From contig DASWVB010000019.1 of assembly GCA_036401375.1 (NCBI GenBank), forward strand, positions 76,387 to 140,386: 64,000 nucleotides of DNA, given 5' to 3'. This document shows, in pieces, positions 46,329-55,403 of the stretch. Origin of the DNA: DASWUZ01 sp036401375 (GTDB lineage: Bacteria > Acidobacteriota > Terriglobia > Terriglobales > Acidobacteriaceae). A program made the translations under genes and the position numbers. The notes beneath the pieces are model-generated. The model saw only the letters and a program-made list of their open reading frames with translations. It did not search any database and was not told where the DNA came from. How positions within the stretch are numbered: position 1 is the stretch's first letter; every line of letters starts with the position of its first letter.

Positions 46329-47312
46329 ATGATGGTAGAAGCGGTTGTTCTATGGAACGAGCCAAACAACCTGTCGCACTGGAATTTTCACCTCGATCCG
46401 CAATGGGAGCGCTTCGCCGACATGGTGAGGCAGGCCTCGGCCGCGATCCGGCGAGAGAACCCCAACCTGCCAATCGTGCTTGGAGGGGTCTCTTCATGCG
46501 ACTGCGACTTCCTCCGGCTGATGAAGAGCCACGGAGTCATGCATCAGGTGGACGCGGTTGCAGTTCACGGCTTTCCCTTGGATTGGAACCATTGGGGCAT
46601 CGAGGAGTGGCCAGACCGCATCGCTGAGGCAGCAGAGGTCTGCCAGCTGCCGATCTGGGTCGCTGAGGTCGGCGCATCTTCCTTCGGCGCAGAAGAGGTG
46701 GCCGACTTTGGGCTGCGACGTACCCTCGAACTCATTCGCGGTCGCGCCGCCCGCATTCACTGGTACTCCCTCTTTGATCTTCCTCCCTCCTGGCCGGCAG
46801 AGACGAGGCATCGGGAGGCAGAGGGCTCCTCTTATTACCGGCACTACTACCTCGGTCTGCTCAAGCATGACGGCAGCCCCAAACTGTCGGCGGCAAACTT
46901 CCCGGTCGACGGCGAAGTCGGGTTATGTCAGTGGTTTCACTTTGAAGATCCTCGCCTCGACGCCGCCGTGGAGTGGATGAAGCACCATAATATACGGTAT
47001 ATACGCACCGGATTGAGTTGGGCCGACAGCTATCGCCCGGGCGCAGAGGCCTGGTTCGACCGGATGGTGGCGGCCCTGGAACCCTTTGACGTTTCGCTGA
47101 CACTCTGCTTTACGCCCGAGCACCTGGGGCTTGAACCACACCATACCAGTCCTCCGGCTGATAACCGGACGTTTGCAGACTTTGCGGCTTGGGCGGTGAA
47201 CCGTTACGCTCCACGGAAGGGTGCATCCTGGTCGAGATGTCGTGTTGAGGGTGCGCTGGAATCTGTAGCAGTCGCTAGCGAAGAGAAAGACGAGGTCGCT
47301 GCAATCTCATGA
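46329..47312 (+). CDS. Glycoside-hydrolase-like (clan A) protein with apparent circularly permuted TIM barrel
   Basis: A 327-residue protein, first in the operon. The acid/base motif WNEPNN lies at the very N terminus (Glu11), and the nucleophile motif WVAEVG (Glu113) 102 residues later, as in beta-xylosidase-like clan A barrels. Normally about three beta strands precede the NEP motif. Here those strands seem to follow the rest of the barrel, at the C terminus: LCQWFHFEDP, IRYIRTGLSWADSYRPG, LTLCFTPEHLG and FADFAAWAVNRYAP. The last 30 residues are irregular. No signal peptide. It overlaps the next gene by ATGA, so it is translationally coupled. Confidence 0.8.
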   Translation: MMVEAVVLWNEPNNLSHWNFHLDPQWERFADMVRQASAAIRRENPNLPIVLGGVSSCDCDFLRLMKSHGVMHQVDAVAVHGFPLDWNHWGIEEWPDRIAEAAEVCQLPIWVAEVGASSFGAEEVADFGLRRTLELIRGRAARIHWYSLFDLPPSWPAETRHREAEGSSYYRHYYLGLLKHDGSPKLSAANFPVDGEVGLCQWFHFEDPRLDAAVEWMKHHNIRYIRTGLSWADSYRPGAEAWFDRMVAALEPFDVSLTLCFTPEHLGLEPHHTSPPADNRTFADFAAWAVNRYAPRKGASWSRCRVEGALESVAVASEEKDEVAAIS

Positions 47313-48433
47313 GCAAGCAGATTCTGATCACGGGAGGAGCCGGGTTCGTCGGTTCCCACCTGGCCGACGGGCTCCTTCGTGAGGGGCACAACGTGCGCGT
47401 TCTCGACGACCTCACGCTCCAGGTACATCCCGATGGTAAGCTGCCCGCTTATCTGTCCCCCGAGGTTGAGTTCGTCAACGGCGACATCCGCGATCCCAAC
47501 CTGTTGCGGCACGCGCTTCGAGGAGTAGACGCGATCTATCACTTCGCGGCGACCGTAGGCGTGGGCCAGTCCATGTACGAGATCAGCCGCTACATGAGTA
47601 TCAATACGCAGGGTACGGCGGAGTTGCTGCAGGCTATCCTCGATACTCGTTCCGCCCCGGAGAAGCTGGTGGTGGCCTCTTCCATGTCTATCTATGGGGA
47701 GGGGCGGTACGTCTGCGGGGAGTGCGGCCAGCCCGCAACTCCTCCCGTGCGGCCCGTCGCCCAGCTGCGCCAGGCGCAGTGGGACCTCGCCTGCCACGAC
47801 TGCCATGGTGTTCTCAAGCCGCAGCCGACGCCGGAAGACAAGCCCTCCGAGATCAACTCCATCTATGCTTTGTCGAAGCGCGACCAGGAAGAGCTTTGCA
47901 TGATCTACGGGCGGACCTACGGCCTGCCGGTAACGGCGCTGCGGTTTTTCAACATCTATGGAACGCGGCAATCCCTGTCAAACCCATACACCGGTGTCGC
48001 CGCAATCTTTGCCTCGCGGCTGCTGAACGGGCAGGCGCCGCTAGTGTTTGAGGATGGGGAGCAGATGCGGGACTTCGTCAGTATTCATGACATCGTGAGG
48101 GCCAACATACTGGCGCTGGCCTCCCCCGCATCCGACGGGCACGTAATCAACGTAGGATGCGGCAAGCCCATCAGCATTCGTAGTGTCGCCGAGATGCTGG
48201 CCCGCTCGCTCGGCATGGACCAGGAGCCTGTCATCACCCAAAAATATCGGGCTGGCGATATTCGGCACTGCTATGCAGACCTCACACGTGCGCGCACGCT
48301 GCTCGGATATGAGCCTCAGGTGACCCATGAAGAGGGCTTTCTCGAACTAGCTGAATGGCTGAAGTCACAGGATGCGGAGGACAAGGCAGACACCATGCTG
48401 CAGCAACTCGCCAATTACGGCCTGACCGCGTGA
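47309..48433 (+). CDS. NAD-dependent sugar epimerase/dehydratase with inserted four-Cys zinc knuckle
   Basis: Extended SDR of 374 residues acting on a nucleotide sugar. The NAD site is ITGGAGFVGSHLADGL, the catalytic Ser region is VASSMSIYGEG and Tyr186/Lys190 are in IYALSKRDQEE. Between these sites is an insertion of about 45 residues with CGEC (136-139) and CHDC (162-165), likely a zinc-binding knuckle. This insertion resembles what I recall of dTDP-L-rhamnose 4-epimerase-like proteins; substrate is inferred only. Overlaps the preceding gene by four bases; the next epimerase gene starts 34 bp after its stop. Confidence 0.9.
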   Translation: MSKQILITGGAGFVGSHLADGLLREGHNVRVLDDLTLQVHPDGKLPAYLSPEVEFVNGDIRDPNLLRHALRGVDAIYHFAATVGVGQSMYEISRYMSINTQGTAELLQAILDTRSAPEKLVVASSMSIYGEGRYVCGECGQPATPPVRPVAQLRQAQWDLACHDCHGVLKPQPTPEDKPSEINSIYALSKRDQEELCMIYGRTYGLPVTALRFFNIYGTRQSLSNPYTGVAAIFASRLLNGQAPLVFEDGEQMRDFVSIHDIVRANILALASPASDGHVINVGCGKPISIRSVAEMLARSLGMDQEPVITQKYRAGDIRHCYADLTRARTLLGYEPQVTHEEGFLELAEWLKSQDAEDKADTMLQQLANYGLTA

Positions 48434-48467
48434 TCTGATTTCCGACTACACCCAGGGGACTGACAGA

Positions 48468-49598
48468 ATGGCACGAAGGACGCAGGACAGCACCCGAAGC
48501 GTACTGATCACGGGAGGAGCAGGCTTCGTCGGCTCGAACCTCGCCGCAAGGCTGTTATGCGAGGGCGGCGCAGAGGTGACCGTGCTCGACAATCTCTCCC
48601 GCCGGGGTGTGCGACACAATCTGGAGTGGTTGCGGTCTCTGCCTGAATCCAGACGGCTGACGTTGATTGAAGCCGACGTTCGCGACCAGTCTGCGATCAC
48701 CGCTGCGGTGAGTTACGCGGATGAGATCTATCATCTGGCCGCCCAGGTCGCAGTTACGACAGCCGTGCGAAACCCTCGCGACGACTTCGAAGTAAACGCC
48801 CTCGGTACCTTTAACGTACTGGAAGCGGCTCGCGCCTCCGGCAGGCAGTCGATGCTGCTCTTTACCTCCACTAATAAGGTTTATGGGGGGCTGTGTACTG
48901 TACCGGTCGAGCCTCGCGCCACGCGCTACTGCGCCTCTGATACAAGCTTTGAGGGTGCCACCGAGGAGACCCCACTGGACTTTCACTCGCCCTATGGCTG
49001 CTCAAAAGGCGCCGCGGATCAGTATGTCCGCGACTACGCGCGCATCTACCAGCTTCCTACCGTGGTGTTTCGCATGTCCTGCATTGCCGGGCCGCGTCAG
49101 CTTGGGAACGAAGACCAGGGCTGGGTTGCCCACTTTTTGTACTCAGCCCTGGCCGGCCGGTCTATCAATATATATGGCACGGGGTTACAGGTCCGGGACG
49201 TGCTTCACGTCGAAGACCTCATCGATGCCATGCAGGCGGCTCGCCAGAACCTTGCGACCACTGCGGGTGAGGTCTACAACGTTGGCGGAGGTCCGACTCG
49301 GGCAACCTCGGTCCTTGAGACCCTGGGTGAAATTCAGAGGCTCACAGGCAAAACATGCCGGCTGCAGCACTTCGAGGAACGTCCAGGCGATCAGCCTCTA
49401 TACGTGTCCAATATATCGAAGCTGACGTCAGACACTGGTTGGCAACCGCAGCGGTCATTCGCGGAGACCCTCAAAGATATACAGGAGTTCTGGCTCGCAA
49501 ATCGTGAACTGATCGAGAACAATTTCGCTGACTCCGCGACGGCCGGGATGGATGTAACCGCGGGTGTCGAAGAGTTCGTTACCGAGGAGGTAGCTTGA
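48468..49598 (+). CDS. NAD-dependent epimerase resembling CDP-paratose/tyvelose 2-epimerase
   Basis: Extended SDR of 376 residues. Rossmann motif TGGAGFVGSNLAARLL; catalytic Thr in FTSTNKVYGG; Tyr and Lys in SPYGCSKGAADQYV. TSTNKVYG and a long middle insertion with RYCASDTSFEGATEETPLDF are typical of CDP-tyvelose 2-epimerase-like enzymes of O-antigen sugar pathways. Substrate is inferred. The protein has about 40 extra C-terminal residues. The next gene begins at a TTG overlapping its stop. Confidence 0.9.
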   Translation: MARRTQDSTRSVLITGGAGFVGSNLAARLLCEGGAEVTVLDNLSRRGVRHNLEWLRSLPESRRLTLIEADVRDQSAITAAVSYADEIYHLAAQVAVTTAVRNPRDDFEVNALGTFNVLEAARASGRQSMLLFTSTNKVYGGLCTVPVEPRATRYCASDTSFEGATEETPLDFHSPYGCSKGAADQYVRDYARIYQLPTVVFRMSCIAGPRQLGNEDQGWVAHFLYSALAGRSINIYGTGLQVRDVLHVEDLIDAMQAARQNLATTAGEVYNVGGGPTRATSVLETLGEIQRLTGKTCRLQHFEERPGDQPLYVSNISKLTSDTGWQPQRSFAETLKDIQEFWLANRELIENNFADSATAGMDVTAGVEEFVTEEVA

Positions 49599-50890
49599 GA
49601 TACGCCTTGGTCAATCCACTCTGGAGCTTTGAGGGTTCCACCTACTTTGGCTGCCGGGAGCCACACCTCCCCATCGAGTTGCTCTCTGCGCGAGAGATGC
49701 TGCGTGCTGCCGGGCACGACGTACTCATCGTAGATGCCTTCATGGAGCAGCTTTCGATAAATGAAGTACGTACGCGGCTGAATAGTTTTGTCGAAGATTT
49801 CCTGGTCATACCGACGGCTCCGTCCTACCTCTTCTGGCGCTGCCCTCAACCGGAGTTGCGCATTCCTCAGCAGTGGCTTAGGGGGCTTGGCCGCAATTCA
49901 GTTTCGGTCCTGATAGGTCCACACGGATCCGCTACCCCACGCGCGACCCTCGCAAAAACCGGCGCAGACGTTGTGCTTCGGGGTGAGCCTGACCAGACGC
50001 TCGCGTTGCTGGCAAACACTCCGAGGGTCTCGGTCCCGGGATGCGTATGGATGGAGAACGGGCGCATGTCTGCTTCGCCTGAATCGCTCGGTAATACGGA
50101 CATGCGGCTCATCGGGCCGCTGGACTACTCCGATTACCCGGTCGAACTTCACACCCATAAACACCATGTGTTCACAGAGGTGCCCGGGCTTGGGGCGGAG
50201 GTTGAATTCGCCCGCGGCTGCCCGTATGCGTGCACGTTCTGCAACAAGACACTCTTCCGCAACAAGTACCGCGAGCGCGATGTGAAAGCTGTTATCTCCG
50301 AGATAGATCAACTGATCGCGCGGGGAGTCACTTATGTCTACTTCATCGATGAGATCTTTGGCGTTGGCAAGCAAGTACGGCAGCTGCTTGAAGCAATAGC
50401 CGAGAGGCCGCTGTCGATCGGATTTCAATCACGCATTGACCTATGGAATGAAGAATCGCTTGACCTGCTCGGTCGTGCTCACTGCATCTCGCTCGAATGT
50501 GGGATCGAATCGATCACTGATGCGGGGCGCGACGAACTCAATAAGAACTGCAAATTCACCACTGAGCGGATCAACGAGCTCCTGATCTACGCCAAAGCAC
50601 GCATACCTTGGGTGCAGGCCAACCTCATCAAGACAGCTCATGACGATGCTGCAGCGATTGCCGCCTGGCAGGCTCATCTGAAGTCTCACGGAGTCTGGGC
50701 GTCAGAACCGGTGCCGATGTTTCCCTTCCCCGGCTCACCGGAGTACGTTAATACCTTCGGCGCGCAGCCCGATGACCGGGCCTGGGAGAGAGCGCATGAC
50801 TTCTACCTCGACTTGTTCGCCGGGAGGGGCTTTAGCGACATCCAGGACCAGCAGCCCATGCCTCTCGAAGAGCTTGAATGCGTATCCTGA
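49595..50890 (+). CDS. B12-binding-type radical SAM enzyme
   Basis: A 431-residue radical SAM protein. The iron-sulfur cluster motif is C209-x3-C213-x2-C216 (ARGCPYACTFCNK). The N-terminal 180 residues resemble the cobalamin-binding domain of B12-dependent radical SAM enzymes (RYALVNPLW, HDVLIVDAF, SVLIGPHGS), although a DxHxxG base-off motif is absent. Class members catalyse methyl transfers or ring rearrangements. The TTG start at 49595 overlaps the preceding TGA, with GAGGAGG upstream. It overlaps the next gene by 13 bp. The role is probably an unusual modification of a sugar or lipid. Confidence 0.88.
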   Translation: MRYALVNPLWSFEGSTYFGCREPHLPIELLSAREMLRAAGHDVLIVDAFMEQLSINEVRTRLNSFVEDFLVIPTAPSYLFWRCPQPELRIPQQWLRGLGRNSVSVLIGPHGSATPRATLAKTGADVVLRGEPDQTLALLANTPRVSVPGCVWMENGRMSASPESLGNTDMRLIGPLDYSDYPVELHTHKHHVFTEVPGLGAEVEFARGCPYACTFCNKTLFRNKYRERDVKAVISEIDQLIARGVTYVYFIDEIFGVGKQVRQLLEAIAERPLSIGFQSRIDLWNEESLDLLGRAHCISLECGIESITDAGRDELNKNCKFTTERINELLIYAKARIPWVQANLIKTAHDDAAAIAAWQAHLKSHGVWASEPVPMFPFPGSPEYVNTFGAQPDDRAWERAHDFYLDLFAGRGFSDIQDQQPMPLEELECVS

Positions 50891-52014
50891 TGATCACCGA
50901 CACTGTCGGGGGCGTCTGGACGTATACACGGGAGTTGGTTGAGGGCCTGCTGAAGGCTCGATGCAAAGTGACTCTTGTGACCATGGGGCGCGCTCCGTCG
51001 CCCGAGCAGTCGAGCTGGAGCGAACGCATCTCCAATGCTTATCCCTCTGCGTTTCGGCTCGTACCCACCCGATACAAACTTGAATGGATGCAAGAATACG
51101 CAAACTGCTACTTCGAGTCGCGTGATCTTCTACTCCAGTTAGTCGATTCTTTTCGACCGGACCTGATTCACTCCAACCAGTTCTGCTACGGAGCACTGCC
51201 CGTCGATATTCCCCGCATCGTTGTGGCGCATTCTGATGTTCTGAGTTGGCTGCAATGCTGCCGGCCTGAGGCGCCGGCCAGCCATAACGACAGCACGTGG
51301 TTGATCAACTACGTGGACCTGGTGAGTGCGGGGCTACGTAGCGCAACAGCACTGGTCGCCCCCACACGATGGATGTTGAACTCCTTGGAACAGAATTACA
51401 CCGTGCCAAAATGGTCTGCGATTATCCCTAACGGGCGTGACATCCGCCGTCTGACGGCCAGGAGCAGAAAGCTCCAGGCAATTACAGCAGGACGTCTGTG
51501 GGATGAGGCAAAAAATATATCGATTCTGGAATCCGTGCACACATCATTACCGATCCTTGTTGCCGGGGAGGCGGAACTGGATGGCGAGGCTAGCCTCACG
51601 TCAAGGGGGCTGCACTTACTCGGTCCTCTCCGCCAGGACGAGCTCCTCACTCTGATGGCGGAGAGTTCTATCTACATCGCTACATCGTGTTATGAACCTT
51701 TTGGGCTTGCGCCGTTGGAGGCTGCACTCTCCGGTTGCGCTATCGTTGCCAACGATATTCCTTCACTGCGTGAGGTTTGGGATGACGCCGCAATTTACTT
51801 CAAGAATGCAAGAGGCCTGGCTCGGATCTTGACGGACCTCTCGAACGATCCTCAGCGGCTTCATGGAATGGCGGAACGGGCCTTTCATCGTGCGACGAAG
51901 AACTATACCGCGGATGCGATGACCGTCAGTTACCTCAATTTATATCGAAATGCAGCTAGTACCCACTACAGTACGACTTACGACGACGAGCTAGGCCGCC
52001 GGCATGCCAGCTAG
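50878..52014 (+). CDS. GT4-family glycosyltransferase
   Basis: GT-B-fold retaining glycosyltransferase of 378 residues. N-terminal acceptor domain begins MRILMITDTVGGVWTYTREL; the donor-binding C-terminal domain includes AITAGRLWDEAKNI and the EX7E motif EPFGLAPLE with ALSGCAIVANDIPSLREV. It probably adds one sugar to a growing glycan. No membrane segment. Starts 13 bp inside the radical SAM gene. Confidence 0.92.
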   Translation: MRILMITDTVGGVWTYTRELVEGLLKARCKVTLVTMGRAPSPEQSSWSERISNAYPSAFRLVPTRYKLEWMQEYANCYFESRDLLLQLVDSFRPDLIHSNQFCYGALPVDIPRIVVAHSDVLSWLQCCRPEAPASHNDSTWLINYVDLVSAGLRSATALVAPTRWMLNSLEQNYTVPKWSAIIPNGRDIRRLTARSRKLQAITAGRLWDEAKNISILESVHTSLPILVAGEAELDGEASLTSRGLHLLGPLRQDELLTLMAESSIYIATSCYEPFGLAPLEAALSGCAIVANDIPSLREVWDDAAIYFKNARGLARILTDLSNDPQRLHGMAERAFHRATKNYTADAMTVSYLNLYRNAASTHYSTTYDDELGRRHAS

Positions 52015-53107
52015 ACTCCGCGTCGGCTTTTTTCTGCATTCCATTCGCTCCGACTGGAATAACGGGAATGCACACTTCCTGCGCGGCCTCGTTCGCGCTA
52101 TGGGCCAGCTAGATCACAGGGTCACAGTCTTTGAACAGGAGAACAACTGGTCTGTCGATAACCTGCTTTCCGAGGAACGCTGTGGGTCAACCTCCCTGGA
52201 GCAATTTGCGCACGTCTACTCAGATATATCAGTAAATTCTTACAAGTTATCAGTTGAAGACCTCCGGCCGCTCGTCCCGGACCTGGATGTGGTGATCGTT
52301 CACGAGTGGAACCCGCCAGAGTTGATCGATGCGCTACTCACCCTACGCGAAGAGCACAAGTTTGCGACCCTCTTTCACGACACGCATCACCGGGCGAGTT
52401 CAACCCCCGATGCGATCAAAACGATGCAGGTCACGCGGTTTGACGGGGTACTTGTGTTTGGGGAAAGCCTGCGACTTGTCTACCAGCGCGACTTTCGTGT
52501 TCAAAACGTCTGGACCTTGCATGAAGCAGCTGATACGTCCGTCTTCTATCCTCGAGAAGCACTCAAGACAACCGACGTAGTTTGGATTGGCAACTGGGGC
52601 GACGATGAACGCTCCACCGAGATCAAACAGTTTCTCGTCCGTCCGGCGGCTCGAGCCGCAGCTAGTACCACCATCTACGGAGTGCGTTATCCGGAGGAGG
52701 CGCTCAACACCTTGGCTGACGCCGGAATTCGCTTTGGCGGATATCTCCCTAACCTCGATGCGCCGGCTACCTACGCATCTGCTCGACTTACCTTGCACAT
52801 TCCTCGTCAGCAGTACAGCCGCGCCGTCGACGGCATCCCAACCATAAGAGTCTTTGAGGCGCTCGCCTCCGGGATACCTCTGATCTCAGCTCCGTGGCGA
52901 GACACCGAGCAACTGTTTTGCCCGGGCGACTTCTGCTGGGCCGGGAGCGAGGACGAGATGACGGAAGCGATGAGCTTCCTTATCGGTAATAGCGATGCAG
53001 CCCGGCGCCAGGCCGATCAAGGTCTCAGCACCGTGCTCAAGCGTCACACTTGCGCGCATCGTGCTGCGGAACTAACTGCCATCTGCGAGGAGGTCCTGGC
53101 TCGGTGA
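52004..53107 (+). CDS. CgeB-like glycosyltransferase (first of three paralogues)
   Basis: A 367-residue GT-B protein related to the spore-maturation protein CgeB family. The N terminus reads RVGFFLHSIRSDWNNGNAHF; the conserved C-terminal donor-site region reads GIPTIRVFEALASGIPLIS and CPGDFCW. The ATG at 52004 overlaps the end of the GT4 gene by 11 bp. It is the most divergent of the three CgeB-like proteins. Nucleotide sugar and acceptor are unknown. Confidence 0.87.
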   Translation: MPARLRVGFFLHSIRSDWNNGNAHFLRGLVRAMGQLDHRVTVFEQENNWSVDNLLSEERCGSTSLEQFAHVYSDISVNSYKLSVEDLRPLVPDLDVVIVHEWNPPELIDALLTLREEHKFATLFHDTHHRASSTPDAIKTMQVTRFDGVLVFGESLRLVYQRDFRVQNVWTLHEAADTSVFYPREALKTTDVVWIGNWGDDERSTEIKQFLVRPAARAAASTTIYGVRYPEEALNTLADAGIRFGGYLPNLDAPATYASARLTLHIPRQQYSRAVDGIPTIRVFEALASGIPLISAPWRDTEQLFCPGDFCWAGSEDEMTEAMSFLIGNSDAARRQADQGLSTVLKRHTCAHRAAELTAICEEVLAR

Positions 53108-54201
53108 AGATCTTCGTCTTCGGTTCGTCAATCGTGTCTTCCTACTGGAATGGCGCAGCCACTTACTATCGTGGCATCTACAAGTATCTCGCCCGCCGCG
53201 GCCATACGGTGACCTTCGCGGAGCCAGACGCCTACGCGCGTCAGCAGCACCTCGATGCTGGAGACTTTTCTTACGTGCGGTCGATCGTCTATGAGCCGAC
53301 CGTTGGCCTCGACAGCATGCTAAGCCTTGCCAGGGAGGCCGATGTGGTCATCAAGCACTCCGGAATCGGGGTAGACGACGACATACTGGAACTGCGAGTG
53401 CTGGAGTGTCAACCCGGATCCACCGTCTGCTTCTGGGATGTTGACGCGCCGGCAACGATCACCCGTATGAACGAGAACCCCGGCGACCAATTCTGCCAGG
53501 CCGTTCCGCTTTACGATGCAATACTCACCTACGGCGGAGGCCCTTTTGTCCGCGATCACTACCTGCGGTATGGTGCTCGCGATTATTTCTCGATCTATAA
53601 CGGCCTCGACCCTGAAACGCATCATCCCGTGGCTGCCGATGCGTCGCTGGCATGCGACGTCGCCTTCCTCGGAAACCGCCTGCCGGATCGCGAGGCTCGC
53701 GTGGAAGAGCTTTTCTTCAGTGCCGCTCGACTTGCTCCTCAGAGTTCTTTTCTACTTGGAGGGGAGGGTTGGAGTGACAAGCCGTTGCCCTCCAACGTTC
53801 GATGGATCGGCCATGTCTCCACTGCTCAGCACAATCGCGTGAACTGCTCCGCTCGATTCGTTATGAATATAAACCGCTTGTCGATGGCTACCTTCGGGTT
53901 TTCGCCGCCGACGCGCGTCTTCGAAGTAGCCGGCACGGGAACGCCGCTGCTATGCGACGACTGGCCGGGTATCGACGACTGCTTTCAGCCGGGACGCGAG
54001 ATCCTCATCGTGCGCACCGCAGTTGACGTAGCGAATGCTGTTCAGAGCTTAGACCGTGAGGAATCTCTTCGGATCGGAACCAACTTCCTTACAAGAGCAC
54101 TGCAGGACCACACCTACGAGCGCCGCGCCGCGCAGGTCGAGGGCGCATTGGAAAAACTCCGTGCATCACGCGAATCAAGAGTGTTGGGACGGTTCGCATG
54201 A
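53104..54201 (+). CDS. CgeB-like glycosyltransferase (second paralogue)
   Basis: A 365-residue GT-B protein. It opens VKIFVFGSSIVSSYWNGAAT and ends in a donor domain with FSPPTRVFEVAGTGTPLLC and WPGIDDCF. The GTG start at 53104 overlaps the preceding TGA (GTGA) and follows GAGGAGG. An upstream frame to 53050 exists but lies inside the previous gene and is not needed. It is clearly paralogous to the next gene. Confidence 0.9.
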   Translation: MKIFVFGSSIVSSYWNGAATYYRGIYKYLARRGHTVTFAEPDAYARQQHLDAGDFSYVRSIVYEPTVGLDSMLSLAREADVVIKHSGIGVDDDILELRVLECQPGSTVCFWDVDAPATITRMNENPGDQFCQAVPLYDAILTYGGGPFVRDHYLRYGARDYFSIYNGLDPETHHPVAADASLACDVAFLGNRLPDREARVEELFFSAARLAPQSSFLLGGEGWSDKPLPSNVRWIGHVSTAQHNRVNCSARFVMNINRLSMATFGFSPPTRVFEVAGTGTPLLCDDWPGIDDCFQPGREILIVRTAVDVANAVQSLDREESLRIGTNFLTRALQDHTYERRAAQVEGALEKLRASRESRVLGRFA

Positions 54202-55403
54202 AGATAGTAATCCTCGGCCTTACCATCACATCCTCATGGGGAAACGGACACGCAACTACCTTCCGATCCCTCTGCCGAGCATTGCACCAACGGGGTCACC
54301 AGATCGATTTCGTCGAAAAGGATGTTGAGTGGTATCGGTCACACCGCGACCTGCCCGCTCCTGAATACTGCACTGTGCATCTTTACAGCCATTGGGCCGC
54401 GGAAATAGCAGCGTCGATCTTAAAGCTGGCACACCATGCGGACGTAGTAGTGGTCGGCTCCTATTTTCCTGATGCCATCGCGGCTACGAGGTTAATCCTC
54501 GACGACTCTTCAACTCCCATCTTCTTCTATGACATAGATACCCCAGTAACCCTTGCGGCGCTGCGCAAAAACGGCAGCACTGATTATCTTGATGCGGAGA
54601 TGATCTCAGACTACGCGGCGTATTTGAGCTTTAGCGGCGGACCAGCGCTCCGCGAGATTGAAGAAGTCTTTCATTCTCCTCTAGCTGTAGCGCTCTACTG
54701 TTCAGTCGATCCTCACCTTTATCGCAAGACTCTGGTGCAGTCGACTTATCGCTGCGATCTCTCTTACCTCGGCACTTACGCGGCGGACAGGCAGCCAAAG
54801 CTGATGGCGTTACTGAACTCTCCGGCGGGCAGACTTCCAAATCAGCGGTTCCTGGTCGCCGGACCCATGTATCCGCGCGAAACTGTATGGGCTGGAAACG
54901 TTGAAACGATCAACCATGTGGCGCCTCAGGATCATCCCGCTTTTTACTCAAGCTCTCGCTTTACTCTTAACCTGACTCGTGACGAGATGGTGCGGCTGGG
55001 CTACTCTCCATCCGTCAGGCTTTTTGAAGCGTCGGCCTGCGGAGCCGCAATCCTCTCCGACAACTGGCCAGGTCTGGAGAGTTTTCTTACCCCGGGTGAA
55101 GAGGTCCTCATTGCTTCAAGTGTCGACGAAGTAGTCGCCATCCTCAGAGACATGACCGATCAAGAGCGGCTGACAATCGGCGAGCGGGCGCAAGATCGGA
55201 TTCTCTCCTGCCATACCTCGCACCATCGGGCGCTCGAGTTTGAGAAAGTTGTCGAGCGCGTGTATTCGACCGCGGGTAACCACGGCTATGTCGATGGAGT
55301 TGCACGCGCAGGCTATGACTCTGTCAGAGCCTTCGCTTCCTCAACGAGCTCGACCATTGACCTTACAAGGAAATCTGGTGCGTCGGTCACGAGCTCTTCG
55401 TAG
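54198..55403 (+). CDS. CgeB-like glycosyltransferase (third paralogue) with extended C terminus
   Basis: A 401-residue GT-B protein. It starts MKIVILGLTITSSWGNGHAT and contains YSPSVRLFEASACGAAILS and WPGLESFL, matching the previous protein. The last 40-45 residues (Ser/Thr/Ala-rich) are not shared with the paralogue and are encoded antisense to the HAD gene. This suggests loss of an earlier stop codon or a genuine overlap. The ATG overlaps the preceding TGA by ATGA. Confidence 0.88.
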   Translation: MKIVILGLTITSSWGNGHATTFRSLCRALHQRGHQIDFVEKDVEWYRSHRDLPAPEYCTVHLYSHWAAEIAASILKLAHHADVVVVGSYFPDAIAATRLILDDSSTPIFFYDIDTPVTLAALRKNGSTDYLDAEMISDYAAYLSFSGGPALREIEEVFHSPLAVALYCSVDPHLYRKTLVQSTYRCDLSYLGTYAADRQPKLMALLNSPAGRLPNQRFLVAGPMYPRETVWAGNVETINHVAPQDHPAFYSSSRFTLNLTRDEMVRLGYSPSVRLFEASACGAAILSDNWPGLESFLTPGEEVLIASSVDEVVAILRDMTDQERLTIGERAQDRILSCHTSHHRALEFEKVVERVYSTAGNHGYVDGVARAGYDSVRAFASSTSSTIDLTRKSGASVTSSS

